A stretch of DNA of 64,000 nucleotides, from NCBI GenBank assembly GCA_049293015.1, contig JBATSB010000129.1, forward strand, positions 1 to 64,000. Direction: 5' to 3'. A program made the translations under genes and the position numbers. The notes below the pieces were generated by a model, which made no database searches, was not told where the DNA came from, and saw only the letters and a program-made list of their open reading frames with translations. Of the stretch, positions 1-9,272 are shown one piece after another (the first letter of the stretch is position 1; every line of letters begins with the position of its first letter). The DNA comes from UBA2330 sp049293015. Its GTDB lineage: Bacteria; Bacteroidota; Ignavibacteria; Tepidaquicellales; Tepidaquicellaceae.

Positions 1-391
1 TGAGATGTGGAGCACGGTAGCATCGTTTAATCTTTTTAGGACTCAGACGAATTCATCAACCATTGCTTGCAACAACCCCCTCCGCTCCCCCTTTTTTAAG
101 GGGGAAATACTTATGAATTATTCTGAATCGTGCTGGTCTGCAACTTCAAAAAAGCTCAATACCGAAGGTGATTTGATCTATACTTCATTTAATTAAAATA
201 AATTCTTTTCAAAAATATATAAAAAAACCTACAGAAGCAGAGAATGTTTTTTCTCATAATCCTGAAAAATTTACAGTTGAAAAATAATAAATGTATTATT
301 TAGTTGGTTTTAGGTGTTGTTTTGCGTAGATTGTTATACAAAATATTTTGTTGATAATCGCAAAAATTTACTTAAATAATCTTATAAAAAA
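1..391. other. Intergenic leader region, no gene supported
   Basis: No convincing reading frame. Around 75-106 there is a C-rich tract followed by a G-rich tract (CCCCC, T-run, GGGGG) that can fold into a hairpin. It is followed by an ATTATTCTGAATCGTGCTG stretch that resembles the right part of the repeat units at 2.0-2.6 kb. This looks like a partial or decayed copy of that family. The stretch from about 200 to 391 is very AT-rich and should hold the promoter of the following gene, but I could not pick a clear promoter. Confidence 0.5.
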
Positions 392-1909
392 ATGCTTAAT
401 CACAAAATAACTGACATCTTAAAGACTTTTTCAACAGATGACATAAAAAAATTCAGGGAGTTTCTCGACTCACCTTTCTATAATAAAAATAAAAAGATAA
501 GAAAATTATATACCTCTCTGATCGGATTTCATCCTGATTATAAATCACCAAAGCTGACAAAACAATCGCTTCATGATAAAATAAATAACGGAACTCCCTA
601 TAATGATTCATCTATGCAGAGTCTTCTTGCAGATATTTTTCATCTTGCAGAATCTTATCTGACACAGATTAATATCCAATCAAAAGAAATCAGATCCAGA
701 GATTTTCTGATCAATGAACTTTTTAAAAGAAAACTTAATGGTCTAATAGAACCTAACATAAAAAGATCTGCTGATCTGATCAGAGATGATAAAGATATAG
801 GTGCAGATTATTATATGAATAATTTTAAAATTATAACTGACAAGTTGAATCATATCAGTATTAATAAGCCAAGGAAGAACAGTACTGTGATTAATACATA
901 CATAGAGCAGTTAACCGAGAGAGGTAAATATCTTACATATTTTTTTGTAAGCACGATCATGGCGGAAAAAGATGCTCTTTTTGCATTGAATAAAACATAC
1001 AATATTGAAAAGAAATCTAATTTTATATTTCAAATGTTTGAAACAATGGATATAAAAAAATTAATTAAATTAATTATTATGCACAGCGGGGATAAAAAAA
1101 TATCTCTTGTATTCGAGATATATTATCATCTGTATATGGCATTTTCCAATTCAAATAATAAAGTTAAGGATAGATATTATTTTAAATATAAAAAACTTTT
1201 TCTTGACTCGATAAAAATGTTTTCACAGGATGAGATACGGTTTCATTTTGGAAAAATGACAAGGTACTGTCAGAATAAAGCCTCGGGAAATAAGAAATTT
1301 GACAGAGAACTTTTTAATCTTTACAATTTTATTCTGGATAAGGGATATTACAGATCAGTGATCACAGATTATTTACCTGTTGAATTATACAGAACCATTT
1401 TATTTTTAGGATTAAAATTAAATGAATATAAATGGACAGAAAATTTTATAAAGAAATTTTCAAAGAAACTTCATCCCGATAGAAGCAAAAACATGTATAA
1501 CTATGCCTTGGGAGAATATTGTTTTAAAAGGGGAAGATATAAAAAAGTGCTGTATTATTTTCACAATATAGAGCAAAGTCATTTTATGCTCAAGCTCGAT
1601 CTCAAAAATACAATGCTGAAGACATATTATGAACTGAATGAATTTAAAAGCGCATTAAATCTGATAAGCACTTACAAACAATTTCTTGTAAAAAATAAAA
1701 CTCTTTCCACTAAAGAAAAAAATATTCACAGAAACTTTTTAAAAATACTTTATAAGCTTATAAGATCACGTTCATCAGATACAAGATATCCGAAACGTTA
1801 TTCAATAGTGGAAGATCTCAAGAAAGATGTGCTGCATAAGGATTGGTTTTTGGAAAAGCAGACTGAGTTTATTTATATAAGGTATATACCGACTGCAGCA
1901 GCGGCGTAG
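392..1909 (+). CDS. Hypothetical alpha-helical protein (505 aa)
   Basis: I do not recognise a named family. The protein is lysine-, asparagine- and isoleucine-rich and predicted mostly helical, with no signal peptide or membrane segment. It opens with an amphipathic block (ILKTFSTDDIKKFREFLDSP, residues 9-28), which suggests a lineage-specific family. The central and C-terminal part (about 330-470) has helix-turn-helix spacing reminiscent of TPR-like repeats, without a clear TPR consensus. The ATG start follows a run of A with no Shine-Dalgarno sequence. It stands alone, with repeats directly downstream. A cytoplasmic scaffold role is possible but unproven. Confidence 0.7.
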   Translation: MLNHKITDILKTFSTDDIKKFREFLDSPFYNKNKKIRKLYTSLIGFHPDYKSPKLTKQSLHDKINNGTPYNDSSMQSLLADIFHLAESYLTQINIQSKEIRSRDFLINELFKRKLNGLIEPNIKRSADLIRDDKDIGADYYMNNFKIITDKLNHISINKPRKNSTVINTYIEQLTERGKYLTYFFVSTIMAEKDALFALNKTYNIEKKSNFIFQMFETMDIKKLIKLIIMHSGDKKISLVFEIYYHLYMAFSNSNNKVKDRYYFKYKKLFLDSIKMFSQDEIRFHFGKMTRYCQNKASGNKKFDRELFNLYNFILDKGYYRSVITDYLPVELYRTILFLGLKLNEYKWTENFIKKFSKKLHPDRSKNMYNYALGEYCFKRGRYKKVLYYFHNIEQSHFMLKLDLKNTMLKTYYELNEFKSALNLISTYKQFLVKNKTLSTKEKNIHRNFLKILYKLIRSRSSDTRYPKRYSIVEDLKKDVLHKDWFLEKQTEFIYIRYIPTAAAA

Positions 1910-2036
1910 TGGTTTTAAATCTTCCTATATTTTTAAAATTGCCTCAGAGACTCGAAAGCTCGAAGATTAAAAACATTTATGTATCAGCAGAGTATCGTCG
2001 CTATCAGCAAACCCCTCCCAGCCTCCCCTTTGAGAA

Positions 2037-2165
2037 GAAAGTGTCTCAAAACAAAATTATAATAACTACCACTAAGACACCAAGGCACAAAGCATTCTAT
2101 TTTCAACATTTTTTTCTTCGTGTCTTTGTGACTTTGTGGTAAAAATGATGTTTTGAGACAGTCTC
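2037..2165. mobile_element. MITE-like insertion (129 bp) inside R1
   Basis: The element has 16-bp terminal inverted repeats (2037-2052 and 2150-2165, 14 of 16 matching, core TGTCTCAAAAC) and is flanked by the direct repeat GAGAA (2032-2036 and 2166-2170). Removing the element and one GAGAA restores a sequence of exactly the same length as the undisturbed R2 copy, differing there by one base. Inside is a 25-bp imperfect inverted repeat (2068-2092 with 2116-2140, 20 of 25 matching), of the CACTAAGACAC/CTTTGTGG type. It encodes no transposase, so movement would need an enzyme supplied in trans. Confidence 0.75.
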
Positions 2166-2321
2166 GAGAAAAAGGGGAGGAGCCTGAACTTTTAAATTAA
2201 AAATTTATATTAATCAAACTATTATAGAAAAATCCCTGAAATTATTCTGAATGGTGCTGTGAAAAATTACAAGTTTTATATTTGACATTTGTAATTTGAA
2301 ATTTGTAATTGCTCTCCGCAT

Positions 2322-2355
2322 CCGCAGAGTCCGAAGTGCACTTCGGACTCTGCGG
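2322..2355. repeat. 34-bp perfect palindrome, copy 1
   Basis: CCGCAGAGTCCGAAGTG is followed directly by its exact reverse complement. It forms the right end of R1. A second perfect copy ends R2, a degenerate copy sits at 2664-2694, and a partial one at 33.87-33.90 kb. It could be a REP-like element, or a bidirectional structure at transcript ends. Confidence 0.85.
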
Positions 2356-2366
2356 GAAGGAGAATA

Positions 2367-2598
2367 AGTATCGTCGCTATAGCAAACCCCTCCCAGCCTC
2401 CCCTTTGAAAAAAAGGGGAGGAGCCTGAACTTTTAAATTAAAAATTTATATTAATCAAACTATAATAATAAAATCCTTTAAATTATTCTGAATTGTGCTA
2501 TTAATAATCACAGGTTTTTTATTAGTCATTTGTAATTTGAAATTTGTAATTGCTCTTTCCGCATCCGCAGAGTCCGAAGTGCACTTCGGACTCTGCGG
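2367..2598. repeat. Repeat unit R2 (undisturbed tandem copy)
   Basis: A 232-bp unit repeating R1 almost base for base, including the CCTCCCC/GGGGAGG hairpin and the terminal 34-bp palindrome (2565-2598). Its uninterrupted hairpin gives the empty-site sequence for the insertion in R1. Confidence 0.85.
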
Positions 2599-2608
2599 GA
2601 ATGGGTAT

Positions 2609-2640
2609 AAAAAAAACAGCCGGCAATTTCTTACCGGCTG
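2609..2640 (-). terminator. Intrinsic terminator of the subtilisin gene
   Basis: Read on the minus strand, a CAGCCGG/CCGGCTG stem (2634-2640 with 2617-2623) is followed by eight T residues (2616-2609). It lies about 95 bases beyond the stop of the minus-strand protease gene and has the correct polarity for it. Confidence 0.75.
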
Positions 2641-2663
2641 CTGTAAATATTTACTAAGTCTTA

Positions 2664-2694
2664 TCCGCAGAGTCCGAAGAACACGAGACTCTGT
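2664..2694. repeat. Degenerate copy of the 34-bp palindrome
   Basis: It begins CCGCAGAGTCCGAAG like the perfect copies. The right arm is altered (GAGACTCTGTG), so only the outer part of the stem can pair. Confidence 0.6.
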
Positions 2695-2732
2695 GAGAAT
2701 AAATTTTTAAATCCGTTATTATTAACTACTAA

Positions 2733-5675
2733 CTATTTCACAAGCAGCATTTTCTTAGTCTCAATAAATCCCTCCGACTGAAGTTTATAAAAATACACTC
2801 CGCTGTTAAGATTAGCTGCATTGAAATCTACTTCATACGAACCTGACTGTAGATTTGAGTTTACTAAATTTGCAACTTCTTTTCCAAGAGCATCATAGAT
2901 CTTAAGACTTGTATATCCGGCTTTTGATAATCCGAAAGAGATCTTTGTGCTTGGATTGAAAGGGTTTGGATAATTCTGTGATAAAGAATATTTATCAGGT
3001 GCTATCGAATTATAATTTGTAATACCGAGAACTGTATTATATTTCAGCTTGGCTGCAACTGTATTTGCCTGAAGATCTGCAAGATTCGTTCCGGCTACAA
3101 GTGCAAAAGTAATTGTGATATCCGATCCGGCATCAATAGTATAAGGACCGCTGCCGACTGTGTTTGCTACGTCTCTGCCTGAAGTTCCGCCTGCATCCAT
3201 TCTTCCTATGCCTGAAGAAAGAGATTCATATTTTTCAGCATCAGTATATCCGTCATAAATATTCCATGGATTTCCTGCTATGTTCTGCTCATTATCGATC
3301 GCCCAGTATGATGGGTTTGTAGCTGAGAGAAGCGCAACGCCAACGTATGTTCCCGGATTATTATCAGTTCTCCATAAATATCCGAGCTGATTTGCAGCGT
3401 CCCAGCTTGCACGGTTTAGTGCTCCGCTTGCTCCGATATCCCAGTCACCAAATAATCCCGCATAGAAATTCGTAATCGCAACTCCTGTAGTATTTTTAAT
3501 TTTATATTTCACAATCACATAATCTTCATCCTGTGCATCATTAAATGCATAACTGCTGAAAGTGATCTCGACTCCGATCTTATTTGCTCCGGCAGCATCG
3601 TCATTATATTTCGCGCTTCCGTCCTGATTGGAAACAATCCCCGGATCAGTGATCTGAAACGGAATGATGTTTGTGAAGTCCATGCTCTGAACTGCCTGAT
3701 CGCTCGACCTAACACAATCTGAAACTTTGGTAGGAGCTGTAGCGCAGATAAGTCCGCCTTCAAATAATAGATTACTTCCGTTATCATATTTAAAACCTTC
3801 ACCCTGAGTATTGCTTGAATAATCATTGAATCCAATATTACCGCGGCTGTTTATCGTTGTTATAATTTTATTTGCATTCATACTAAAGTAACTCGGATTT
3901 ACTACAACTGTAAAATATTCAAAATCAGAATATGAACCGTCTAAATAAGTAACTTTAAATTCTACTTTTGAATTAGCCGGTGCGTTACTGTTAATCTTTA
4001 CTCTGTAAGGATTGCTGCCGTTGTTTGCAGTTCCAAGAGTTCCTACCGCTCCGAGTGACGAATTTCCATTAAGCATTGTAACTGCTGTTGAAGTAGTAGA
4101 AATATCTGCTGCAACATTTGAAGTTGCATCAAGATAATTTATGAAATTTCCTGTGATACTTATAGTGTCATTCGGCTGAGGCACATTGTTATTTCCGTCT
4201 GTTACTGAATATGTATTTAGTCTGACTGAAGGAAAACTTACTGTCAGTGCTCTGTGCATATTGATCCTTCCTTTACCGAGTTTACCAACATAAGAAGGAT
4301 TCTGTGCATCAATATTTTCAGATGTAACTCTGACTTTTTCACCAACCTGCATAGCAGTATAAGTTGGGAACTGAGATTTCACAATCCCGCAAACGCCTGC
4401 AGTGACAGGTGAAGCCATTGATGTTCCACTGAAATTAGCATAAGAATTATTATATAGTGTGCTGTAAATACTTGATCCCGGTGCACATGCATCTATGGAA
4501 GTACCAAAATTTGAAAAAGAAGATTTAGTATCCGTGGAAGTAGTAGATGCGATATTGAGAACATATTTATATCCTGCAGGATAAAATGCTCCGCTTGAAC
4601 CGTCATTTCCTGCGGCACAGACGACAAGAGAATTTTTATTTATTGTAGCATAAGTGATTACATCCTGTTCAAACTGACCGCCGCCGCCGCCGCCCCATGA
4701 GCAGTTGATCACATCGCAGCCCATATCCGCTGCAAATTTAATTCCTTCATAACCGGTAATAATAAGTCCTAATCCTCCGGGTCCTCTTGTATCATTATCG
4801 GCAGCGCATTTCACGCCGAGTATTTTACAATTGAATCCGGGTCCAGCTACTCCGACTCCGTTATTTGTAACAGCAGAAGCATCACCTGACACATGTGAAC
4901 CGTGATTATTGTTAGCTCCCATGATCATCGGATTATTGTCCGAAACTACATTTGTATAATCAGCACCTCCAAAATCCCATCCTCTGTAATTGTCAACATA
5001 GCCGTCATTGTCATTGTCAAATCCGTCTATTGGATCATTGTAATTAATTTTAATATTTGCTGCAAGATCCGGATGATCCCAGTCTGTTCCCGAATCAACT
5101 ATACCGATCACAACATTAGTATCACCCTGCTGAATGTCCCATCCCGCAGGTGCAGCAATTTTGTTAATAAAATACTGCTGTGCGAGTGAAGGATCGTTTG
5201 GAGTGAATGAAGAAACTGAAGACACATGCTGAATATATTTCGGCTGAGCATATTCGACTTCGCCTGTATTATAAATTTCATTTACGGCATCTTCAAGACT
5301 CACCGATGAATTAAAATTAAAAATATATATCAAAGACAGGTCAGAATATTTCTCACCTGAAACTGTTTGATCATTCATCGGCTTTACTGCATCCGTAAAC
5401 ATTTTTGAAACTCCTCTTGATCCGAGTCTTTCAAGCGTGTTTGTGATCTTAATATTATCGATGTTTGCAATACCTGAAGAATTTCTGTTAGATTCCTTCA
5501 GTTTAAAAATTACAGTATTTGGAAAGTAGTCAAGCTCAGTCAGATTCTGATCTAATCTGAAGTAATTTTTTGAATTAGAATTTTTATTATCATCATAATT
5601 TCTAAAAGAAAAGAAGACTGATGAAAATAAAAAAAGTAGTAAGAAATAATTTGTAAATTTAATTTTCTGTTTCAT
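2733..5675 (-). CDS. Secreted subtilisin-like (S8) protease with T9SS sorting domain
   Basis: A 980-residue extracellular serine protease. Order of parts: hydrophobic signal sequence (about 9-24), inhibitor/propeptide-like region (about 50-150), then the peptidase S8 catalytic domain. Asp194 lies in GIVDSGTDWDHPD, His258 in NHGSHVSGD and Ser419 in FSGTSMASPV; the oxyanion-hole Asn is in AAGNDG (N357). A long beta-rich region follows (about 480-890). The last 75 residues are a type A T9SS sorting domain (NYPNPFNPSTKISF ... GVYFYKLQ), so the protein should be exported through the outer membrane and anchored or released. It is monocistronic with its own terminator. Its role is probably nutrient proteolysis or surface maturation; the substrate is unknown. 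Confidence 0.95.
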   Translation of the reverse strand: MKQKIKFTNYFLLLFLFSSVFFSFRNYDDNKNSNSKNYFRLDQNLTELDYFPNTVIFKLKESNRNSSGIANIDNIKITNTLERLGSRGVSKMFTDAVKPMNDQTVSGEKYSDLSLIYIFNFNSSVSLEDAVNEIYNTGEVEYAQPKYIQHVSSVSSFTPNDPSLAQQYFINKIAAPAGWDIQQGDTNVVIGIVDSGTDWDHPDLAANIKINYNDPIDGFDNDNDGYVDNYRGWDFGGADYTNVVSDNNPMIMGANNNHGSHVSGDASAVTNNGVGVAGPGFNCKILGVKCAADNDTRGPGGLGLIITGYEGIKFAADMGCDVINCSWGGGGGGQFEQDVITYATINKNSLVVCAAGNDGSSGAFYPAGYKYVLNIASTTSTDTKSSFSNFGTSIDACAPGSSIYSTLYNNSYANFSGTSMASPVTAGVCGIVKSQFPTYTAMQVGEKVRVTSENIDAQNPSYVGKLGKGRINMHRALTVSFPSVRLNTYSVTDGNNNVPQPNDTISITGNFINYLDATSNVAADISTTSTAVTMLNGNSSLGAVGTLGTANNGSNPYRVKINSNAPANSKVEFKVTYLDGSYSDFEYFTVVVNPSYFSMNANKIITTINSRGNIGFNDYSSNTQGEGFKYDNGSNLLFEGGLICATAPTKVSDCVRSSDQAVQSMDFTNIIPFQITDPGIVSNQDGSAKYNDDAAGANKIGVEITFSSYAFNDAQDEDYVIVKYKIKNTTGVAITNFYAGLFGDWDIGASGALNRASWDAANQLGYLWRTDNNPGTYVGVALLSATNPSYWAIDNEQNIAGNPWNIYDGYTDAEKYESLSSGIGRMDAGGTSGRDVANTVGSGPYTIDAGSDITITFALVAGTNLADLQANTVAAKLKYNTVLGITNYNSIAPDKYSLSQNYPNPFNPSTKISFGLSKAGYTSLKIYDALGKEVANLVNSNLQSGSYEVDFNAANLNSGVYFYKLQSEGFIETKKMLLVK

Positions 5676-5715
5676 ACTTTTTATAAGTTATTTTAAGAAA
5701 TGATTTTTTGATTTA

Positions 5716-6141
5716 TTAGACTAATTCTTTTTCCGTAAAGAAAAATCCTGTTTCGATCTTTCCGTTCTCTTCAGAATCAGAACCGTGAACTGCATTCTCG
5801 GATTTTGAATCTGCAAATATTTTTCTTACTGTACCTTCCTCTGCTTCAGCAGGATCAGTAGCTCCGATGAGTTTTCTGTAATCAGCAACTGCATTTTCTT
5901 TTTCAAGTGCAATTACAACTACAGGACCGGATGTCATAAATGAAACGAGTTCGCCATAGAAAGGTCTTTCTTTATGGACTTCATAAAACTTCCCTGCGGT
6001 CTCTTCATCTAATTTTATCATCTTCATTCCGCGGATATTAAATCCCGCATCGAGTAACATTTGAATAATACTTCCCTGTACTTTCTTTTTTACTGCATCG
6101 GGTTTAATGATGCACAGTGTGCTTTGTAGCGAGTTTGACAA
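5716..6141 (-). CDS. ndk: Nucleoside diphosphate kinase
   Basis: Transfers the gamma-phosphate from ATP to NDPs through a phospho-histidine. The family start CIIKPDAV is at residues 10-17 and the active-site His lies in NAVHGSDS near residue 118. The length of 141 aa is normal. The start codon is TTG, and an AGAAAGGA Shine-Dalgarno sequence about nine bases upstream supports this choice; no ATG fits the conserved N-terminus. It is followed, in the direction of transcription, by the T9SS protease gene after about 40 bases, but the two are functionally unrelated. Confidence 0.97.
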   Translation of the reverse strand: MSNSLQSTLCIIKPDAVKKKVQGSIIQMLLDAGFNIRGMKMIKLDEETAGKFYEVHKERPFYGELVSFMTSGPVVVIALEKENAVADYRKLIGATDPAEAEEGTVRKIFADSKSENAVHGSDSEENGKIETGFFFTEKELV

Positions 6142-6183
6142 ATTTTATTTCCTTTCTGTATTTATTGATTAATATAGTTTTAT

Positions 6184-8484
6184 TTAAAATCCTACGCTGC
6201 CTGCGGGCGGGTCAGTTGTTTCACCTGTTGTTTCAGTCGGAGCGCTGTAGTGATAAATGTTACATTTTTTCTGACTATTCTTTTTTATAGAAAGATCATT
6301 TACAGTCGGACATGATCCGTTGCTTCTCATTCCTGTTATCGAACATACGGCACCTTCATCAACTGTTTCAGGCATTAAGAAATATGCAATCGGAAAATCA
6401 AATACATCATCTGAATAAAGTTTACCCATGAATCTTCCCCATATCGGAGCAGCCGCTGTACCACCCTGTCCGTATGATCCGCCGAACTTTACTCTTGCAT
6501 CATCAAAACCAAGCCAGACACCTGCAACGAACTGCGGAGTAAACCCTATGAACCATGCATCTGTATAATTCTGCGATGTACCTGTTTTACCGGCTGCCGG
6601 TCTTTGAAAAAATTGTCTGACACTTGTTGCAGTTCCGTAATCGATCACACCCTGCATCATATCGCACATTATAAATGCAGCTTCTTCGCTCATTGCTTCT
6701 CTTGTTTGCGGATGAAATTCTTCTATAACCTTACCGTTCCTGTCTTCTATTTTCAAAATTGCAATCGGCTCTACCCATATACCTTCGTTAGCGAGAGTAC
6801 CATAAGCATTTGTCATTTCCAGCGGGCTTACTTCACCAACACCAAGTGAAAGTGAAATCACATTCGGCAGTTCAGATTTAATTCCCATATTATGGGCTAG
6901 AACAATGACTTTATCAATCGGTGCAAGTTCCATAGCAGTTCTTGCAGCTACAACGTTGATAGATTTTGCAAGTGCATCCCGAAGCGAGACACTTCCGCCG
7001 GTGCCGCCGCCTTTAGGTGACCAGACTGTTCCGCCGATATTTACAACCAGTGGATCATTAGAGATCTGATACCCGGGAGAATATCCGTTTATTATCGCTT
7101 CAGCATAAACAAATGGTTTAAAAGACGAACCCGGCTGACGCTTTATCTGAGTGACATGATTTAGTCCGTATTTAAAAACAGAATTAGGATTCGAACCTAC
7201 CATTGCTTTAATTTCACCTGTCTTTGGATTCATTACTACAAATCCTACCTGTACTGTAGATGTAAGTTTTTTAACAGAGTCTATATATTGCTTATCAGCT
7301 TTTAACCTGTTAGCAATTTCCGTCCTTTCTTCTTCTGTCTTAGCTTTTTTATATTCTTCTGAAAACCTTATATTTTTGGAAATTGCATCTTTGAGAATAG
7401 TTTTATTCTGAGACGAATTCCAGCTCCAGTAATTGTTAAAAGATTTCTGAAATGTGCTTAGCTGAGTCTTTACGGCATCTACAGCATGCTTTTGAAATCG
7501 TGTATCTAAAGTCGTATAAACTTTTAAACCGTCCCTGTAAAGATCATATCCGTGTTTTTCAGCAATACCTTCCATAAGTTGTCTGACATACTCAGTAAAC
7601 TGTGGCGCAGAAGAATCAAATGTTGCATAATCTTTTTTCAGTGAAGTTTTGAGCGGATCGTTTAAAGCTATATCAAGATTTTCTTTTGAAATATAACCCT
7701 CGGCGTACATTTCATTAAGTACAAGATTTCTTCTTTCAATTGATTTTTCAGGCTGGTCTATCGGGTCATAATTTGAAGGAGATTTCAAAACTCCTACAAG
7801 TACTGCACATTCATCAAGGTTCAGGTCTTTGGCAGTTTTATTAAAATATGTCTGAGCCGCAGCTTCTATACCGTAAGCACCTTTCCCAAAATAAACTGTG
7901 TTCAGATAATATGCAAGTATTTCTGCTTTAGTATAAGTTCTTTCTATCTGGACAGCAGTCATAGCTTCCCTGAGTTTTCTGTTTATGGAAATTTCATTCC
8001 CGATATCTTTATACAAATTTCTTGCAAGCTGCTGAGTAATGGTCGAAGCTCCTTCCCTTGTAAGACTTCCGCTCATTACATTCTTTATAAAAGCTTTGAA
8101 TATTCTGTCCACATCCACTCCCCAGTGATCATAAAATTTTTGATCCTCTATAGAGATCAAAGCATTTATCATATCTTTGGGAACATTGTCAAGAGTGACC
8201 TTGGTCCTGTTTTTGAGAAAAAATTTATCTATAAGCTCGCCATCTGAAGAATATATCTTTGTAGCTTCTTCAAGTTTTGGATTCTCAAGCTCTGCAAGTG
8301 AAGGAAGTGTTTTTGAAAGATAAAACAAGTATGCACCTCCTGCAATAATGACAGCAATAAATATAAAAATTGCTGTATTAAAAAATCCATTGAAGGTACT
8401 ATTACTTTTTGTTTTTTTCTTTCTGTATTTTTTATCCGAAAAATATTTATCTAACTCTTCTTCGGAATAATTATTATTGTCCAA
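6184..8484 (-). CDS. Class A penicillin-binding protein (PBP1A family)
   Basis: Bifunctional peptidoglycan synthase of 766 aa. A short cytoplasmic tail and one membrane anchor (about 36-56) lead into a GT51 transglycosylase domain with catalytic Glu in SIEDQKFYDHWG (E113) and GASTITQQLARNLY. The transpeptidase domain carries SxxK (GSSFKP, Ser453), SxN (KSIN) and KTG (AGKTGTSQNY, about 630). The C-terminal 60 residues carry several cysteines and a Thr/Pro-rich tail. The start is TTG, only three bases after the LpxH-like gene, so the two are probably co-transcribed as an envelope unit. Confidence 0.96.
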   Translation of the reverse strand: MDNNNYSEEELDKYFSDKKYRKKKTKSNSTFNGFFNTAIFIFIAVIIAGGAYLFYLSKTLPSLAELENPKLEEATKIYSSDGELIDKFFLKNRTKVTLDNVPKDMINALISIEDQKFYDHWGVDVDRIFKAFIKNVMSGSLTREGASTITQQLARNLYKDIGNEISINRKLREAMTAVQIERTYTKAEILAYYLNTVYFGKGAYGIEAAAQTYFNKTAKDLNLDECAVLVGVLKSPSNYDPIDQPEKSIERRNLVLNEMYAEGYISKENLDIALNDPLKTSLKKDYATFDSSAPQFTEYVRQLMEGIAEKHGYDLYRDGLKVYTTLDTRFQKHAVDAVKTQLSTFQKSFNNYWSWNSSQNKTILKDAISKNIRFSEEYKKAKTEEERTEIANRLKADKQYIDSVKKLTSTVQVGFVVMNPKTGEIKAMVGSNPNSVFKYGLNHVTQIKRQPGSSFKPFVYAEAIINGYSPGYQISNDPLVVNIGGTVWSPKGGGTGGSVSLRDALAKSINVVAARTAMELAPIDKVIVLAHNMGIKSELPNVISLSLGVGEVSPLEMTNAYGTLANEGIWVEPIAILKIEDRNGKVIEEFHPQTREAMSEEAAFIMCDMMQGVIDYGTATSVRQFFQRPAAGKTGTSQNYTDAWFIGFTPQFVAGVWLGFDDARVKFGGSYGQGGTAAAPIWGRFMGKLYSDDVFDFPIAYFLMPETVDEGAVCSITGMRSNGSCPTVNDLSIKKNSQKKCNIYHYSAPTETTGETTDPPAGSVGF

Positions 8485-8487
8485 AAT

Positions 8488-9255
8488 TTATAGATTGTGC
8501 TGTTTATTTTCCTGCCTCTTATCATTAAGGTCATAAAAGGTTTTTAGTTCAAATTTTCCGTCTGCATAAACCCCATAAGAAAAATGATCGATCCAGTCTC
8601 CAAGATTAATATAATATCCGCCTGAATGTTCGATCATAACCGGTCTGTGTCTGTGCCCCATTATTACATAATCAAAACCACTCTCAAGCATTTCAAGAGC
8701 CCTGTCTCTGAGACCGTCTTTTTCGGAATAGTCTTTAACACTCGTATGCTTTCTGGAAGTTTCCGAAGTGCCTTTTGCCAGCCTAATGCCAATAGAAGGA
8801 TGCAGCATGGAATATAGTTTCTGACTAAATTCATTTCTGAGTATCTTCTTCAGTATCCGATAACCGGTATCATTATGTGCGAATCCGTCACCGTGATGAA
8901 TAAAAAACTTTTTGCCTTCTATCACTCTTTCAATGTGAGTATGGCAGATCTCTATTCCAAATTCCTTTTTGAAAAAGTCTCCTTTCCAGAAATCATGATT
9001 GCCGGCAATGTAATTGATCTTTATTCCCTTCTCTGTAAGTTCAGATATTTTTGTAAAAAGCCGGAAATAACCCTTAGGCACTACGTATTTATATTCTATC
9101 CAACAGTCAAAAAGATCTCCGACTATGAAGATCTCCTCAGCATCTTCCTGAATGCTGTTTAAGAATTCCGTAAGTTTGATCTCTTTCAGTTTTTCTTTTT
9201 CGTCAGATTCAAGACCAAGATGTACATCGGAAAAGAAATAATATCTACCGCTCAT
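8488..9255 (-). CDS. lpxH: UDP-2,3-diacylglucosamine diphosphatase-like metallophosphoesterase
   Basis: Calcineurin-like phosphoesterase of 255 aa. The metal-binding blocks are all visible: DVHLG (near residue 10), GDLFD (about 47), GNHD (about 82), HHGDG (about 116) and GHRHRP (about 199). This arrangement and length match LpxH, which hydrolyses UDP-2,3-diacylglucosamine to lipid X in lipid A synthesis at the inner membrane. That fits a didermic cell and the adjacent PBP gene. A general metallophosphoesterase role cannot be excluded, because LpxH-like paralogues are common in this group. Confidence 0.8.
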   Translation of the reverse strand: MSGRYYFFSDVHLGLESDEKEKLKEIKLTEFLNSIQEDAEEIFIVGDLFDCWIEYKYVVPKGYFRLFTKISELTEKGIKINYIAGNHDFWKGDFFKKEFGIEICHTHIERVIEGKKFFIHHGDGFAHNDTGYRILKKILRNEFSQKLYSMLHPSIGIRLAKGTSETSRKHTSVKDYSEKDGLRDRALEMLESGFDYVIMGHRHRPVMIEHSGGYYINLGDWIDHFSYGVYADGKFELKTFYDLNDKRQENKQHNL

Positions 9256-9272
9256 TTATTTAAAGTAAAATA

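Larger units (their letters stand above)
1991..2355. repeat. Repeat unit R1 (tandem with R2), interrupted
   Basis: About 231 bp once the nested insertion and its duplicated target are removed. It starts AGTATCGTCGCTAT and holds a CCTCCCC...GGGGAGG inverted repeat. It continues through an AT-rich stretch and a GTAATTTGAAATTTGTAATT tract, and ends in a 34-bp perfect palindrome. The same order and nearly the same sequence recur immediately downstream as R2, and the first half recurs at 36.7 kb. It carries no gene; the short reading frames through it are not supported. Confidence 0.85.

Noticed and set aside
5..196. A 63-codon reading frame at the left edge
   Set aside because: It runs through a C/G-rich hairpin and repeat-like sequence with no recognisable protein features.
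1909..2142. A 77-codon reading frame starting at the first gene's stop
   Set aside because: It spans R1 and the nested insertion, so the frame is an accident of repeats.
2495..2710. A 71-codon frame through R2 and the terminator
   Set aside because: It crosses palindromes and the minus-strand terminator; no domain is visible.
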